Source: Onthophagus taurus (lineage: Eukaryota > Arthropoda > Insecta > Coleoptera > Scarabaeidae). From it: a stretch of 64,000 nucleotides of DNA. How positions within the stretch are numbered: the stretch's first letter is position 1; each line of letters opens with the position of its first letter. The notes under the pieces are model-generated. The model ran no database searches. It worked only from the letters and a program-made list of their open reading frames with translations, and had not been told where the DNA came from. The position numbers were made by a program, and so were the translations under genes. Below, piece after piece: positions 24,183 to 36,953 of this stretch. The DNA lies in the NCBI RefSeq assembly GCF_036711975.1, contig NC_091967.1, positions 29,985,501-30,049,500 of the forward strand, read 5' to 3'.

Positions 24183-24490
24183 AGTAGAGCGTCGATAATC
24201 CAGACGTCAAAAATCCGGTCCGTCGATAATCCGGATTCACTACCGATGAAAAAAAAATTTCATTTCTCTTTTTCTGATTGTACATACAAAAGACAAAGTA
24301 CAGTGATTCCGCATATAACACGGTACTCTTATAACGCGTTTTCATACTATGCAATTTCATGTCTCTGTATAACACGTCTTTTCCTCCATATAACGCGGGG
24401 ATTTCCCGCGTTCCTTGAAATTTATAATGATTTGTATAGTTCATAATCATTAGTTTTCATCATATAAGTATTTTACACATATTTTATTCA
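24183..24490 (+). mobile_element. Two nested pogo/Tigger-type ends
   Basis: CAGTAGAGCGTCGATAATCC at 24183 and CAGTGATTCCGCATATAACA at 24300 are two different pogo-like ends. The second continues with ATAACGCG/ATAACACG words typical of Tigger-like elements. They lie directly upstream of a pogo-type transposase remnant. Confidence 0.55.
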
Positions 24491-24499
24491 AAACATAGT

Positions 24500-25705
24500 A
24501 TTGAAGTATTGAATGCAATTAATGAAAATTTTGGGGTTCAATTTCTCCCACCTAACGTCACAGCTATTCTCTAGCCAATGGATCATGGAGTGATCGAAAA
24601 AATGATAAAAATCGAAAGTGTGGCACAGTTCATTAAAGAAATGAACATTAAAGATAGCATTTACATACTTGCAGATGCTTGGGATTCTCTCACCAAAAGT
24701 AACTCACAAAGCACCTGGAATAAATTATGGCCTGAAAAACAAACTGTTGGTGATGATTGTGATGAAATTGCATACGAAAAATGTAGTATAAACGAAGTGG
24801 TAGAAATATGCAGCAAAATCCCAGGATTCGAACAATGAGATAGAAATGATGCCGATGAGTGGTTGGCTATTGACAAGAACGATCCTTGGTATCAGATTTT
24901 GAGCGACCAAGAAATAGTTTCCGTGGTGTGTACAGGGGACGCAGAAACTATTGAGTCCGATAGGAAAAATGAAGATGAAATTGAGGAGGCAGGGCCAACA
25001 CATTCGAAAGCTCTTATTACAACAGAGACTCTGATGACATGGCATGATGGCATGATGAATAATAATCCAACATTCCTAAATAACATTCTTTTCATGGATG
25101 AAGCAACCTTTACCAGACGCGGAGTTTTTAATTGGCGAAATAGTCTTGCCTGGGAAACCGAAAACCCTCGTTTAAAAAAAGATAGACATTTCCAGCACGA
25201 GTTTAAAATAAATGTGTGGTGCGGTGTAATAGGCAATACATTACTGGGCCCAGTTGAATTACCTCCTAATTTAAATGGAGAGTCATATTTAATTTTTTTA
25301 AATAATGACTTAGTCGACCTCTTGGGAGATCTTCCATTACAACTAAGAAGAAATATGTGGTTCATGCAAGACGGTGCTCCTCCACATTTTTCACGTGCTG
25401 TGCGCGAACATCTGAATGAAACATTCCCTCACCGTTGGATTGGACGTGGTAGTGAATTTCAGTGGCCACCTCGCAGTCCCGATTTTAATCCACTTGATTT
25501 TTATGTGTGGGGTTACATGAAATCAATGGTCTATGCTGAACCTACTATAAATACACGAGACGAGTTATGGAATAGAATTCAAGATGCAGCCAATTCAATA
25601 CGAAATAATCCTGCTACATTTTTTAAAGTCAGACAATCCTTAACCAAACGGTTAAATGCGTGTATAAATGCTGGTGGTGGTCATGTTGAAAACCTTTTGC
25701 AGTAG
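24500..25705 (+). pseudogene. Chimeric transposase: pogo-type C-terminus joined to mariner-type DDE domain
   Basis: Upstream, 24521-24838 encodes the end of a pogo/Tigger (DDE_1) transposase: FLPPNVTAIL, one stop (TAG where CAG is expected), PMDHGVIEK, ADAWDSL, WNKLWP. After one more stop at 24838 the frame is open from 24863 to 25705. Its first ~60 residues continue pogo (NDPWYQILSDQEIV, AGPTHSKA). From about residue 62 it becomes a DDE_3/mariner-type domain: FLNNILFMDEATFTRRG (first Asp), NVWCGVIGN, MQDGAPPHFSRAVREHL (second Asp), WPPRSPDFNPLDFYVWG (third acidic position, Asp). The change occurs within one reading frame without a stop. The C-terminus, including GGGHVENLLQ, looks complete. 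No helix-turn-helix N-terminus exists, so it is not an autonomous transposase. Confidence 0.75.
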
Positions 25706-26404
25706 CTCATAATTAAGCTTAAATTTAATTTAACTTCGCACAACATTAACATGTAGGTTTTGATAACAGTTGTCGTAAGTGGTCTTAGTTCAAGTCTGTT
25801 CTAATGTTGTATTTCGTTTTATTAACTGGCGTACAATAAATTGTTTTATTACGTAATTTTTTTATGGTTTCAGTTTAATATTGTTATCAATTATCAATTA
25901 CGGTTAGGTAAATGTCAACATTCCATGCCAAGCTTGTGTCTTAACAGATTAATGCTACGTCGACCACCGTGAAATGTAGTGTAGTGAATTAGTAAAATTC
26001 AAATATCTCGAAAATCGTTAATATTTTCAAGATCAAAGAAGTATAGCTTTTTTCTACAGAAATGATGGGGCTATCCAAATTAAACAAGTATGTTGTAAAA
26101 TAATGAGCGATAAAAAATTTGTAGCTGATTTCATCTAATTCATATGGCGCATGTGGCGACATCTACGAGTTAACTCAAATCCTCTCACACATTATTGTTT
26201 ACCCTTACAGAAACTATAAGTCAACTATGAGTCATTATGTAGAAAAGTAGCTGATCTATTAACAAAAATCTATTTTATTTTTTTCGCTTTAACATCCTGT
26301 ATCTCAGTAAGGAGCAGACTAAGACCCATTATTGTTAATGAAAATATTATTATTTTGGCCTCCTGAACGTACATTTACAATTTGGCCCATTACTTATGAA
26401 TCAC
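25706..26404. other. Non-coding stretch with TIR-element end
   Basis: AT-rich sequence following the transposase. Near 26295-26410 is a TIR-like CATCCTGTATCTCAG ... GAATCACCCTGTAT pair related to the 28229-29912 element ends. No gene. Confidence 0.5.
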
Positions 26405-28330
26405 CCTGTATATTGTATCGGCTTCTCTGTATGTCACAGGACAGAAAGATGCTCTTTGAAGGTGCACTTCAAAACTTAAAGTTATGCTTACGATTTAGAT
26501 GTACTTATTTTTATGTTAGTCGTGCCTGAAGACGGATCCAATGAGGACCCGAAACATATGTAGCACCGAATTTAATTAAAAATTAAGACATTATTGACAC
26601 CGAATTGGCAAAAAGAGCGAACAGGGTGATGGGACAAGTTTGGGGATGGGGAGAAAGAACTTTCAATTTCTATAACGAACAACATATTTTTCTTGTTAAA
26701 TAAATTTGGAATTAATCTTTTATCGCTTTCACTGTTACTGCTGTTGGGAGGACATATGTTTTCTGCGAGAAAAGGTAGATCATTGTGTATATCGTGTAAA
26801 TAATGAGGATATTCAATATCAACATCAAAAATGTAACCATAATCAGCTTCATCGGATACATGATTAAAATTAAAATTTTGAATTTCAGTATCATCTAACC
26901 ATTTAAAGTCTCCAAAGGGTTGATTCATATATTTCATTCATATATTTATTATTGGCTTTAGCATGACGTAAAATACCCCCACGGATCCCTTTTTTGATGA
27001 AATGAACTTGATCTATATTAGTCAATAATTCAAGTTTAATTTGTGTAAATTTTAACATTGCATCCCAAGTGAGTCCTGGTGTGGTGTAATAATTTGCTGG
27101 GTCTAAATTTTTCAAAAACATCTCCCAACAAAAGAACATCGATCTGGAGGTATAGATCAGACTAACCTTTTAAATTTTGACACTGATATGTTTGCCAAAC
27201 TGTTTGAGCGTGTAAATAATCTGGGTCAGTTATATTTTCAAAACTTAATTTGTTAAAAAACTAATTTTTCAAGTGAAGTTATATAATTGAAATTGCTTAT
27301 TACATGGAAAAAATTTTCGTACATGAACGAAATCCTCCTCTATAAGATTACTGGACAATGAATCGAGTGAGGATGCCATAAATCGAAATGAATCCAAAAA
27401 ACGTAATTTCATAAACCGATTTTTAAAACCGGATTGCTGCTTTTACTGAAACTTATATATTTTTCTTTATTATTAGGTAAAACACCAATACCATTCATGC
27501 CATCTCTTTAACAAATAAATGTGTATCATAACAGCTGAAATTATGGAGAAATACAGGGATAAATTTGGAAATTATATAGTTATATGACAATGATCATGCA
27601 CCTTAACTACATCTTTTCCAAAAGGTGTTCAGATGTAACAAATGTTTGTTGCTTTAAATGCAATTAGTTCTTCAACAGTTAAGGGGGTCATGGTTATTAC
27701 ATACTTTATATATTTGTGATAAATATATCTAACATCTTCCATGAATTTTAAAACGAACACAGTATAAATCGTTAAAATGTAGAGCTTTTTTGAATTAACA
27801 TTGGCTGAGATATGGAGTTTTAAAGAGCATGGTGAAATTTGCCAAAGAGAATTTAAAATCAAAATAACTCGAAAACGAAAGACGCTAGGTACCAATAACT
27901 TTTATGAAAGTCAACATATTTTTGTACGTACAATGAAAAGGTGTAATAAAAACTATAGAAGTTATGGTTTACTTCCGGTAGACCGCAAGTGGCGGCCATC
28001 TTGAAAATATTTTAGATCGAAAGTTTCGAATGAACAATCCATGCTACCAAAATTTTAAAACTGGACGAATAGTGGAACCTAAAAAAGTTCTAACGAACCA
28101 GTGACGTGAGACACCTGTATACAATAATGTTTTTTTGCTTAGTTCTACACACCGTTCCGTGGTGAGGGACTTAGTTGGGGGACAATGCAAACGTTACTTT
28201 CTATAAAAAAAATTTTCAAATAAGTAAATACAGGGTGATTTATAACATACGGAGCAGATTAAAAGGATAGGTACTAGGGGCCAAACTGAAGATATTTTCT
28301 TAATAATGTTTTAACTACAACGTAATAATC
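26405..28330. repeat. Inverted segmental duplicate, right arm (pair of 1-2085)
   Basis: Reverse-complement partner of 1-2085, with scattered substitutions and small indels. At its right it runs into the TIR of the element at 28229-29912. The left arm has the same end (1-129), so element and duplication are linked. Confidence 0.85.
26600..27800 (-). pseudogene. Maverick/Polinton DNA polymerase relic B
   Basis: Inverted copy of the relic at 601-1815. Visible blocks are FKWLDDTEIQNFNF and DIHNDLPFLAENI (26930-26700), YYTTPGLTWDAML and IKKGIRGG (27120-26970), and an N-terminal block with YIYHKYIKYVITM (27760-27640). It carries independent frame changes relative to copy A and lacks motifs B and C. 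It marks an older Maverick family than the element at 48 kb. Confidence 0.85.
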
Positions 28331-29912
28331 AACAATCGTAATAACAAAGATATAGAACGCTAAAGTTGTATTAATTGCCGAGCATTTCTTACGATATACG
28401 GTATTGCACTACGTTTAAATTCAAACTGCGAATATTTCGGGGTTACTTAAATAATGCATAATTAGCACCAATAGTAAAATCTTTGTAATATGGCAGTTAC
28501 GGCTATTTAAAAACTTGTTAAATAGCTCAAAAACGGGTGTTTGTTTGTTGAGAACCGCTGATACCATGTTTTTATTGCTGCCAATCCAGTTGATTTGATT
28601 ACCTACATAGACAAAGATAGTAATATAGATGAGGCTTGGTCTACTGCGCATCCAAAAAATCTTTAATTGCGGCCATTTTTATCCAATGTGACTGAGATAG
28701 CAATATACTACTATCATTGTTTATGGCTGGGAAGTAGGATGGAAGTAAGTTAGTTATTGTGTTGTTCTTTTTCATTTAAAACCTAAGCTATAAGTGATAT
28801 ATGTATTTAAAAATACCTAATAGGCAAATTATATTCGATTATAATCATTAATATGATTATAATCAATTGATTATAATCATATTAATATGGTGAATTATTA
28901 CGGTTGCAAGAAGGAGATTATTGTTTTTGTGCTGAAATACTTTAAAACAATAAATTACTATAACAATATAGCAATTTAAAGAATTCTTTAAAAGAAATTA
29001 GAACAATTATGATTGAAGAAATTGTTTATTGTTTTCAATCACAGGGCATGTAATATATTGATATAATGGAATAAAATATTTAAATAAAAGCATTGCATAA
29101 AGTGAGAAAAAAAAATTACCTGAAAAGAATAAGGTTTTTTCTTTCAAAAATGTATTAGTATATTAAAAAACTAGTTTCGTAAGACACGCTTGAAATGCAC
29201 GAATTCAAGTTGAAAAACGAGTGGCTAAGCCACGAGTTTTTTAATGAATGAGTGCTTTACGTCTTACGAAACGTGTTTTTTATACTATTTTTTGTAATTC
29301 GCGTTTTTAACCTTTTTTTTAACAAAAATAAAAAAAATTTTGACAATGTAGGGAAATAAAAGGCATTTTTATTATTTTCATATCTTATTTAATACTTTGA
29401 CCGCCATTGCTTACCAAAAGTAATCATTTCGTTGTTTTACTATGAGAAAATAATCCTAGAACGAAAATACTTCCAATCTCTAAGTGTTAAAATAGTATGA
29501 ATATTACCCTGGAAATTAATTTACAAATTCCTATTACGGATCTGCTTCAGCTGCTTTGCTAAATAGAGAAACACGGTTAATATATTCCTGTTGCAGTCAC
29601 ATTGGATAAAAATGGCCGCGACCAAAACTCTTAAGTTTTATTTCGTACGCGCAGGAACAAGCGCAATCTATATTCTTTTCTTTGTCTATGGTTACCTAGC
29701 ATAGGATATGTCATTTAACAAGTATTTCAATTGTTCTTTACTGAATATCAGCGGTTCCCAAAAATGGACGATAACTTATTTAAAACATTAACATGCGATA
29801 TCTATGTAACTATTAAGTTTTTAACAAAACATTATTAAGAAGATCTCTTCAGTTTGACCCCAAACACATACCCGTTTAGTCTGCTCCGTATGTTATAAAT
29901 CATCCTGTATAT
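28229..29912. mobile_element. TIR element, ~1.7 kb, non-coding
   Basis: Ends CAGGGTGATTTATAACATAC (left) and the complement of ATGTTATAAATCATCCTG (right), flanked by TA, with about 75 bp of inverted similarity running through TCTTCAGTTTG. A direct copy of repeat 11285-11470 lies inside (29165-29340). No coding sequence identified. Confidence 0.7.
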
Positions 29913-30185
29913 CACGAAAACACATAACCTGGCCAAAAATTCTCAAAGAAATCACTTTATAGAATACAATAAAAGAGATTCCCCCTTAATAATAATATAC
30001 AAATAATATATATTTCTTAACAATTTATAAAATAATAATAAAGTTTTTTGTGTATCGATTTAAAATCTATTACTTGTCGTCAATATATTATGGATTTTGT
30101 CGGATACTATCGGTAGTACATATGTATCTCTCTCAAAAAATCAATAGAAGAAACTTCCCAATAAACAAAATTCAAATATTCGAAC
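29913..30185. other. Non-coding, direct repeat of 2140-2180
   Basis: 29930-29990 repeats the segment at 2140-2180 in direct orientation. No gene. Confidence 0.5.
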
Positions 30186-30632
30186 TAGAGATGTGCAAAT
30201 TACGTGAGTCACGCCGGGTCACGATGGGTATGCGTGACCCATCAATTTTTGTACCACTCACGTGAGCGTGCGTGACCGTGAGCAACTTTGATTTCGACCG
30301 GACCAGGCGTGACCAGATTGGACCGATTTTTTAATTTTTCTTTAATAATAACATTTTACCGAACGCCGGACAGAACGGTATATCTCAAATGTATACAATA
30401 ATTAGTACTATAATTGTTTAAGTGTTTTTTTATGCGTAAAAAAATATCTGCATAAAATAAAAAAGAAGTGCGCTCCTGGACTTAGTTCGCTACGATGCGA
30501 CGACCTATCATAAATCACGTACCTAGACGTGAGTCACGTGATTCACATATGATATTCACGTGAGTGGTGTGCGTGACCCGCGTGGGATAGATCGTGAGCG
30601 AGCATAAAAAATCACTCACGCGAACATCTCTA
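30186..30632. mobile_element. hAT-like MITE with CACGTGAG words
   Basis: Short inverted ends TAGAGATG and CATCTCTA enclose about 450 bp full of palindromic CACGTGAG/CTCACGTG and GCGTGACC words. GAGATGTGCAAAT at the left edge is in the style of hAT element ends. No ORF. The target duplication is unclear. Confidence 0.5.
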
Positions 30633-31019
30633 ATCCCAACCTCTCTTATTCCCCCACAGAACATTCAGATTTCGATTATACTATTGGTCAATATAAAAGA
30701 GGGGGGTAAAACTATACAGGGCCATCTTCACTGAAGGACGACTTTTAATCGTAGTAGCCGTAGTAGCCCTGTGAGTGTTTGAGTTAGTTTAATTCCAGTT
30801 ATTCGTTATACTTTAAAACGTTAAAACTTTATTAAATTTTAAGAATTAAATGTTCAAGAAAATGTCGAGGCAACAGGTAAGTGATTTTTATATTTATATT
30901 TTTTCTTTCAAATAGATATTTAAGTGATAATATTACGTAATTAGTCGTAAAAATTTAATATATAAAAGTTGCTAATTATTTGCATTTTATATCAACTTTT
31001 CATCATACGGTCAATCATC
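30633..31019. other. Non-coding stretch
   Basis: No gene recognised. A short ATG frame at 30850 ending in GGTAAGTGA is not supported by any protein feature. Confidence 0.45.
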
Positions 31020-31760
31020 ATTCTAAAGAAAGCTTGATAATCAATGATTTCTTTTATCGGTGTGAAATGACCTAAACAACGTTAAAAATGAAAATAAAGT
31101 GCGGAATAGTGAAAAACTTACCGAAAACTTACTTTCATGTTACGTCATAAAATGTGACGTCACCAATACGCTAAAGACGTATTTTACAGCACCATGGCAT
31201 CCACACACACACCATCTGCCGTCATAATTTCGTTGATTATAATGCATATTTTCGGGTGAAATACCGTGTTTTTATAATTTGTTAATTAATCTAACTCAAA
31301 ATCTAATTTTTTTTGGATATTATTAATTTTCTTTATATAATTTGTTATGAGTAAACAACTACGTTTTAGTCGTTGTGCGTTTAATAGAAACAAGCGTATT
31401 TCACCCGAAAATATGCGTTTTAACAATAACAAATCAAGTTAATTCTTTCATAAATTTTTGTAAAAATTATTTTATTTTTAATTTTATCGGAGTAATATTA
31501 TTCACTTGACTGTGAAAATAAAAAGGGATAGGATTGGTATTACCGGTGGTGTTCAGAAAATTCATGGTTAGCATGGTTGATAACGTTAGGGAAAGTGACG
31601 TAACTTTCGTCGTTTTACACTTTTCCGCACGTTTTTTTTATTTGTAACGGCTCATTTGAGTAATTTCCCATCGATTAAACAAAAAATGTCCGATTTTTAA
31701 GCGGCTTGACGAATCTTAAAATATTTCTTCGAGATGGTGATCTCATCATATTCATGACAT
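31020..31760. repeat. Inverted, partly truncated copy of the 22796-23653 element
   Basis: Reverse-orientation match including AATTGGTATTACCGGTGGTG-like and GGAAAGTGACGT blocks and the terminal GATGGTGATCTCATCAT near 31735-31750. The end near 31020 is not a clean TIR. Confidence 0.65.
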
Positions 31761-32187
31761 CTGAAAAATGCGTCGCGACGTCGGGAACATCTATTGTTTT
31801 AAAACTCTTATTTTTTTATTTTGTTTGAAGAAATCTTATTAGAAATGAATTTTGCTTCCAAACCTGAAATCGCCATAATTATTATCGGATTCAAAAGTTT
31901 TTGACGCTCACTTTGAACGCGAATAACAAAGAAATTACTCCATAGAAAAAATCGGGATCACCTTCGTTGGACGCGAAGTTTAATTCTTTATAATGTGTGG
32001 TAATTTCAAATTTTTTCTCTCGCTCGTATACTAATCATCACAGGTATAATGAAAAATTGTACGCGATTTCGGACGATCGGCGAAGAAGCTCGATATTGCG
32101 CTTTTTTTACACCGGAACGGTTCATCGAACAAAATCTAAATTTCTACCACACATTCCCTAAAGTGTACTAAACATGCGAAAAAAAAA
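31761..32187. repeat. Inverted fragment of the 18795-19470 element
   Basis: 31975-32170 matches 19100-19310 in reverse, including TTTCTCTCGCTCGTATA and GGAACGGTTCATCGA. The remainder is unremarkable. Confidence 0.6.
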
Positions 32188-32399
32188 TGTCCGATGATAG
32201 CCGAACGCCCATAGACGTCCGTAATATCGGACACAAGGGGGCTCAACTTTTTCGAACAAAAAAACATTACATAACCAAGTTAAGAAGTTCATTACAGTAT
32301 ATTAAAAGTAATTAGACAGAATTAAAATATATTTATCACTAATATCAAAGTACAATCAGCAATTTTAATTAAAATAACTGGTTTTAGCTCCCGTATTAG

Positions 32400-33660
32400 T
32401 TCGAAGATCAGAACCAAACTTTATATACGCATTCTAGGCATGATAAGAAATATATTTATCGAAAGAAATTCCACTTGCAAAGGGTCCGCGGGGGTGAACT
32501 ACCCCGCAGTAGATTATAATTTGCTCTACCGCCCTTATTGGTTCGAAGATCCGAACCAAACTTTATATACGCCTTCTAGACATGATAAGAAATATATTTA
32601 TCGAAAGAACGTCCACTTGCATAGGGATCGCGGGGGTGAACTACCCCGCAGTAGATTATAATTACCCCTACCTCTCTTATTCGGTCGAAGATCCGAACCA
32701 TACATTACACAAATCATCTAGACTATATTAGAATCAAATATCTGTTAACAATTTTCACTTGCATAGGGACCGCGGGGGTGAACTACCCACCAGTAGATTT
32801 TAATTACCCATACCTCTCTTATTCGGTCGAAGATCAGAACCAAACTTTACACAAATCATCTAGACCACATTAGAATCAAATATCTGTTAACAATTTTCAC
32901 TTGCATACGGACTGTGGGGGTGAACTACCCACCATTAGATTTTAATTACCCTTACCGCTTTTATTCGGTCGAAGATCCGAACCAAACTTTACACAAATCA
33001 TCTAAACTACATTAGAATCAAATATCCGTTAACAATTTTCACTTGCATAAGGACCGCGGGGGTGAACTACCCACCAGTAGATTTTAATTACCCCTACCTC
33101 TCTCATTCGGTCGAAGATCAGAACCAAACTTTACACAAATCATCTAGACCACATTAGAATCAAATATCCGTTAATGATTTTCACTTGCATAGGGACTGCT
33201 GGGGTGAACTACTCACCAGTAGATTTTAATTTCCCCTACCGCTCTTATTCGGTTAAAGATGCAAACCAAACTTTAACAAATCATCTAGACTACATTAGAA
33301 TCAAATATCTGTTAACAATTTTCACTTGCATAGGGACCGCGGGGGTGAACTACCCACCAGTAGATTTTAATTACCCCTATCTCTCTTATTCGGTCGAAAA
33401 TCCGAACCATACTTTACACAAATAATCTTGACTACATTAGAATCAAATATCCGTTAACAATTTTCACTTGCATACGGACTGTGGGGGTGAACTACCCACC
33501 ATTAGATTTTAATTACCCCTACCGTTCTTATTCGGTCGAAGATCAGAACCAAACTTTACAAAAATCATCTAGATCGCATTAGAATCAAATATCCGTTAAT
33601 AATTTTCACTTGCATAGGGACTGCGGGGGTGAACTACCCACCAGTAAATTTTAATTACTG
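32400..33660 (+). repeat. Tandem array, ~143-bp unit, about nine copies
   Basis: The word GGGGGTGAACTACC (or a one-base variant) recurs near 32486, 32630, 32773, 32916, 33057, 33200, 33342, 33483 and 33626, giving a 141-144-bp period. Units also share ATTCGGTCGAAGATC and AATTTTCACTTGCATA. The two leftmost units differ from the rest (TCGAAAGAAATTCCACTTGC). Confidence 0.9.
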
Positions 33661-34721
33661 AAAGCGTAGGGGTTTATTTGATCCATGATCGACCAGTTTT
33701 TGATAATTGAAATGATTAATCAATCTGTACTTTTTACTGGTTTTAAATTTATTAATTACTTATTGTTAATCTGACTTGTTTCGATAAATATTTATCATCT
33801 TCAGAGACGCTACAAAGAATTAAATTATAAATTATACCGGTTTTAAACATGTGTGTTAATTAACGAAAATGTCCAATTCTATTTAAAAAATAACTAAAAA
33901 TAATTACTGCGTCAAAATTATTAAGAAGAAACATTTTGAAATTAAGATTCAACGTGAAACAATTAAAAGTACCATTAGCGCTCTTATTCGGTCGAAGATC
34001 CGAACCAAACTTTACACAAATCATCTAGACTACTCTAGAATCAAATATCTCTTAACAATTTTCAACAGTTTTGCAATGTATGTTATTTTAATATTATAAA
34101 ACTACTTTTTTCCAAAACTGCTATTAAAAGTTGACTTTTGCGTAGTACTTAGCGACCGTCAAAACGATAGTTTTTTGTCAACAGGACGTAAAAGTCTTTT
34201 ACGTTCAGCTACGGCAATCAAAGGATTTGATACTATTAATTGTTAATTTATTGTTATGAACAAATTATAAACACAAAATAATCAACATTTAATTGTTTTA
34301 TCATTTCATTTCATGTTTAAATGCAAATTTATAATAGTACATTTGTTCAATATGTGAGGTTAAATCAATGTGACGTTAAGTTTTTGACATAACATTAAAT
34401 GAATTCTAAATGTCATTGTCCTGAATTTGGTCTTTTTATTAATTTATAACTTTAGAATACGCAGTTTTCGAAAAAATGTTGTTTGATACACGACAGCGAA
34501 ATTGTTTTGCATTCTCGAACGATTCTTTTTGCTCGCTAAAGCTCGCAAAAAAAACTTTCGTTCTCGAATGCAAAAGTGTCATTTTGCTATCTTGTATCAA
34601 AAATAACTATTGTGGTTAGAGTGAAATTTCATCTCCTATTTATTCAAATAATTATTGTAGCAACATTGTTTTACATTGCTGAATATATTCTTAACAGCTA
34701 TTTATTAATTATATTTTAATA
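33661..34721. other. Central part of Foldback-like element
   Basis: Non-coding. Contains one isolated, truncated repeat unit at 33975-34070. Near 34500 are palindromic words (GCTCGCTAAAGCTCGC). Confidence 0.5.
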
Positions 34722-35641
34722 TACAGTGTGTTCCGGGATAGATGAAACGACTTTTATAAAATGTAAAATTTTTTGGATATTAATTGTCACCTTTTGGGGT
34801 TTAGCCCTGTTTGAACATATTTTCAAGTTAAAAAAAAAGTGAATGTTGATACTGAAGCGAAAACTTCTTGTGCGGCAGGTAAAGTAAAATGTTACTAAGA
34901 AATTTTATTCAGAAAGAAAAGTTATGGCCATAAGCAAATTTTCGGAATAATCGGCCCAATTTGATAAAACCCATTGTTTATTATTTTCGTCAATAGTACA
35001 TTACCACGATTTTTTGTCTTGAGATTCAGATTGTTCAGGAGAAATAAACAAACCGTTCTTAAAATGTTCACAAAAATTAAGTGTTTATTCGCCCACAAAA
35101 GAAAACAGTTAATCATAGCTAACAGTTAATCAGTTTCATCATAATTTTTTTTTTCTTATAGTGAACACTTCCTGCTGTAAGAAATCTTTTGACTAAACGC
35201 CAACAAGTACTTCTTCTAATTACAGTATTTGGAAATTTTTTACTAAATAAAGTAGTAACCATAATTATCGATTTTTCCCCGATTTTTCATAACACTAATC
35301 ACGTAAACTTTTTCCTCTAATATTAACATTGTATTTAAAAAACATTTTAAGTTTACTAAATTACAGTTTGACAGATTAACATTGACAGGAAAGTAATTTT
35401 GTTTTTCCATATATGGATTTTTACCAAAGTTGGCCCATCATTCCGAAAATTGCACATGGCCATAGTTTTCATTCTGAACAAAACTTCTTAGTAACACTTT
35501 CACGTACTGTAAACAGAAAAGGTACTTTAGCTGCCACAAAAAGAGTTTTTCTTTCTCTGTCAAGCCTCACTTGTTTTTTAAAAAATGAAAATATTCTTTA
35601 TAAGAGTCGTGTAACCTACAGTGTGTCCCCGACACTGTATA
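34722..35641. mobile_element. TIR element nested in Foldback-like element
   Basis: Ends begin TACAGTGTG at 34722 and (complement) TACAGTGTCGGGGACAC at 35641. Further inverted similarity links ATTTTATTCAGAAAGAAAAG near 34900 with CATTCTGAACAAAACTTC near 35470, and GGCCCAATTTG with AAGTTGGCCCATC. About 920 bp, no coding region. TA-type target likely. Confidence 0.6.
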
Positions 35642-35899
35642 CAATATAAAATATTATGTTTAATGTATATTAAACATTTACTACCTATATGTATAATCTA
35701 CTATGCTATTTTATTTATACGGGTGTCTCATGTAACTGGTCGTGACATTTTGACAGTTTTTCGTTTAAAATATTTTTACAATTAACTCCGATTGATAATC
35801 TTTTGATTTACTAGGTTTAATTTGCCAAAAATACCAACAAGTAAATGAAACAATGAAAACAAAAATTTAATGACAAAATTAGATTTGGATAAAAAATAT

Positions 35900-36460
35900 A
35901 AATTCTACTGGTAGGTAGATCACCCCCGCGGTTCCTACGCAACTGAAAATTGTTAACGAATATTTGATTATAATGTAGTCTAGAAGATTTGTGTAAAATT
36001 TGGATCGGATTTTCGACCGGATAAGGGCGGTAGGGGTAATTAAAATCTACTGGTGGGTACTTCACCCCCGCGGTCTCTATGCTAGTGGAAATTGTTAACG
36101 AATATTTGATTCTAATGTAGTCTAGATCACTTGTGTAAAGTTTGGTTCGGAACTTCCAGCGAATAAGGGCGGTAGGGGTACTTAAAATCTACTTTTGGGT
36201 AGTTCACCCTCGCGGTCCCTATGCAAGTGGAATTTCTTTCGATAAATATATTTCTTATCATGTCTAGAAGACGTGAAAGCTTGGTTCGGATTTTGGAACC
36301 AATAAGGGCGGTAGAGCAAATTATAATCTACTGCGAGGTAGTGCACGCCCGCGGACCTTTTGCAAGTGGAATTTCTTTCGATGAATATATTTCTTATCAT
36401 GCCTAGAAGGCGTATATAAAGTTTGGTTCGGATCTTCGAACCAATAAGGGAGCTGGAGCC
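35900..36460 (-). repeat. Inverted tandem array of the 143-bp unit, about four copies
   Basis: TTCACCCCCGCGG or variants at about 35928, 36060, 36208 and 36345 mark minus-oriented units of the array found at 32400-33660. The outermost two units are the TTTCTTTCGATAAATATA type, mirroring the left arm. Confidence 0.85.
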
Positions 36461-36655
36461 AGTTATTTTAATTAAAATTGCTGATTGTACCTTGATATTA
36501 GTGATAAATATATTTTAATTTTGTCTAATTACTTTTAATATACCGTAATTAACTTCTTAAGTTGATAATGTAATGTTGAGTAATGTCGAAAAAATTGAGA
36601 CCCCGTGTGTCCGGTATTACGGACGTCTATGGGCGTTCGGGTATCATCGGAAATT

Positions 36656-36953
36656 TTTACTGCTATCCTTTACTGCTGCCTTCACACCGGTGTCTTTATT
36701 GTTGATTTGTTAACGAGAGAGAGAAGATATTTATTTCAGTAAATGTACAATTAAATATTGAAACATATACAATAAATTATATAACACTCATTAGCCATAG
36801 TACTGAAACGGGCTGCCGACCGTGGTCCTCCTGCCCATGTAAAGATTTCTGATCATTGCTTAAATTCGTCGATGCTTTTAAAAATGGTGTCCAAATCAGA
36901 GCGTTGGAAGAGAGGGGAAAGATTTGAGGACATTTTCCTGTATGACTTTTGTG
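36656..36953. other. LINE 3' flank, non-coding
   Basis: Contains CTTTATTGTTGATTTGTTAAC (36693 onward), also present near 19660 and, inverted, near 40895, followed by the presumed 3' UTR of the LINE relic. Confidence 0.45.

Larger units (their letters stand above)
32188..36655. mobile_element. Foldback-like element with tandem-repeat arms
   Basis: The outer ends are inverted copies: TGTCCGATGATAGCCGAACG with CCCATAGACGTCCG at 32188-32240, and its complement at 36590-36655. Both continue with the same inverted sequence up to arrays of a ~143-bp repeat, nine units on the left (32400-33660) and four inverted units on the right (35900-36460), plus one isolated unit at 33975-34070. No transposase is visible. 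Long inverted arms made of internal tandem repeats are the hallmark of Foldback-type elements. A separate TIR element (34722-35641) has inserted in the centre. Confidence 0.7.

Noticed and set aside
32400..33660. CRISPR-like array
   Set aside because: The 143-bp units repeat over their whole length without unique spacers, and the setting is an animal genome; tandem repeat is the right reading.
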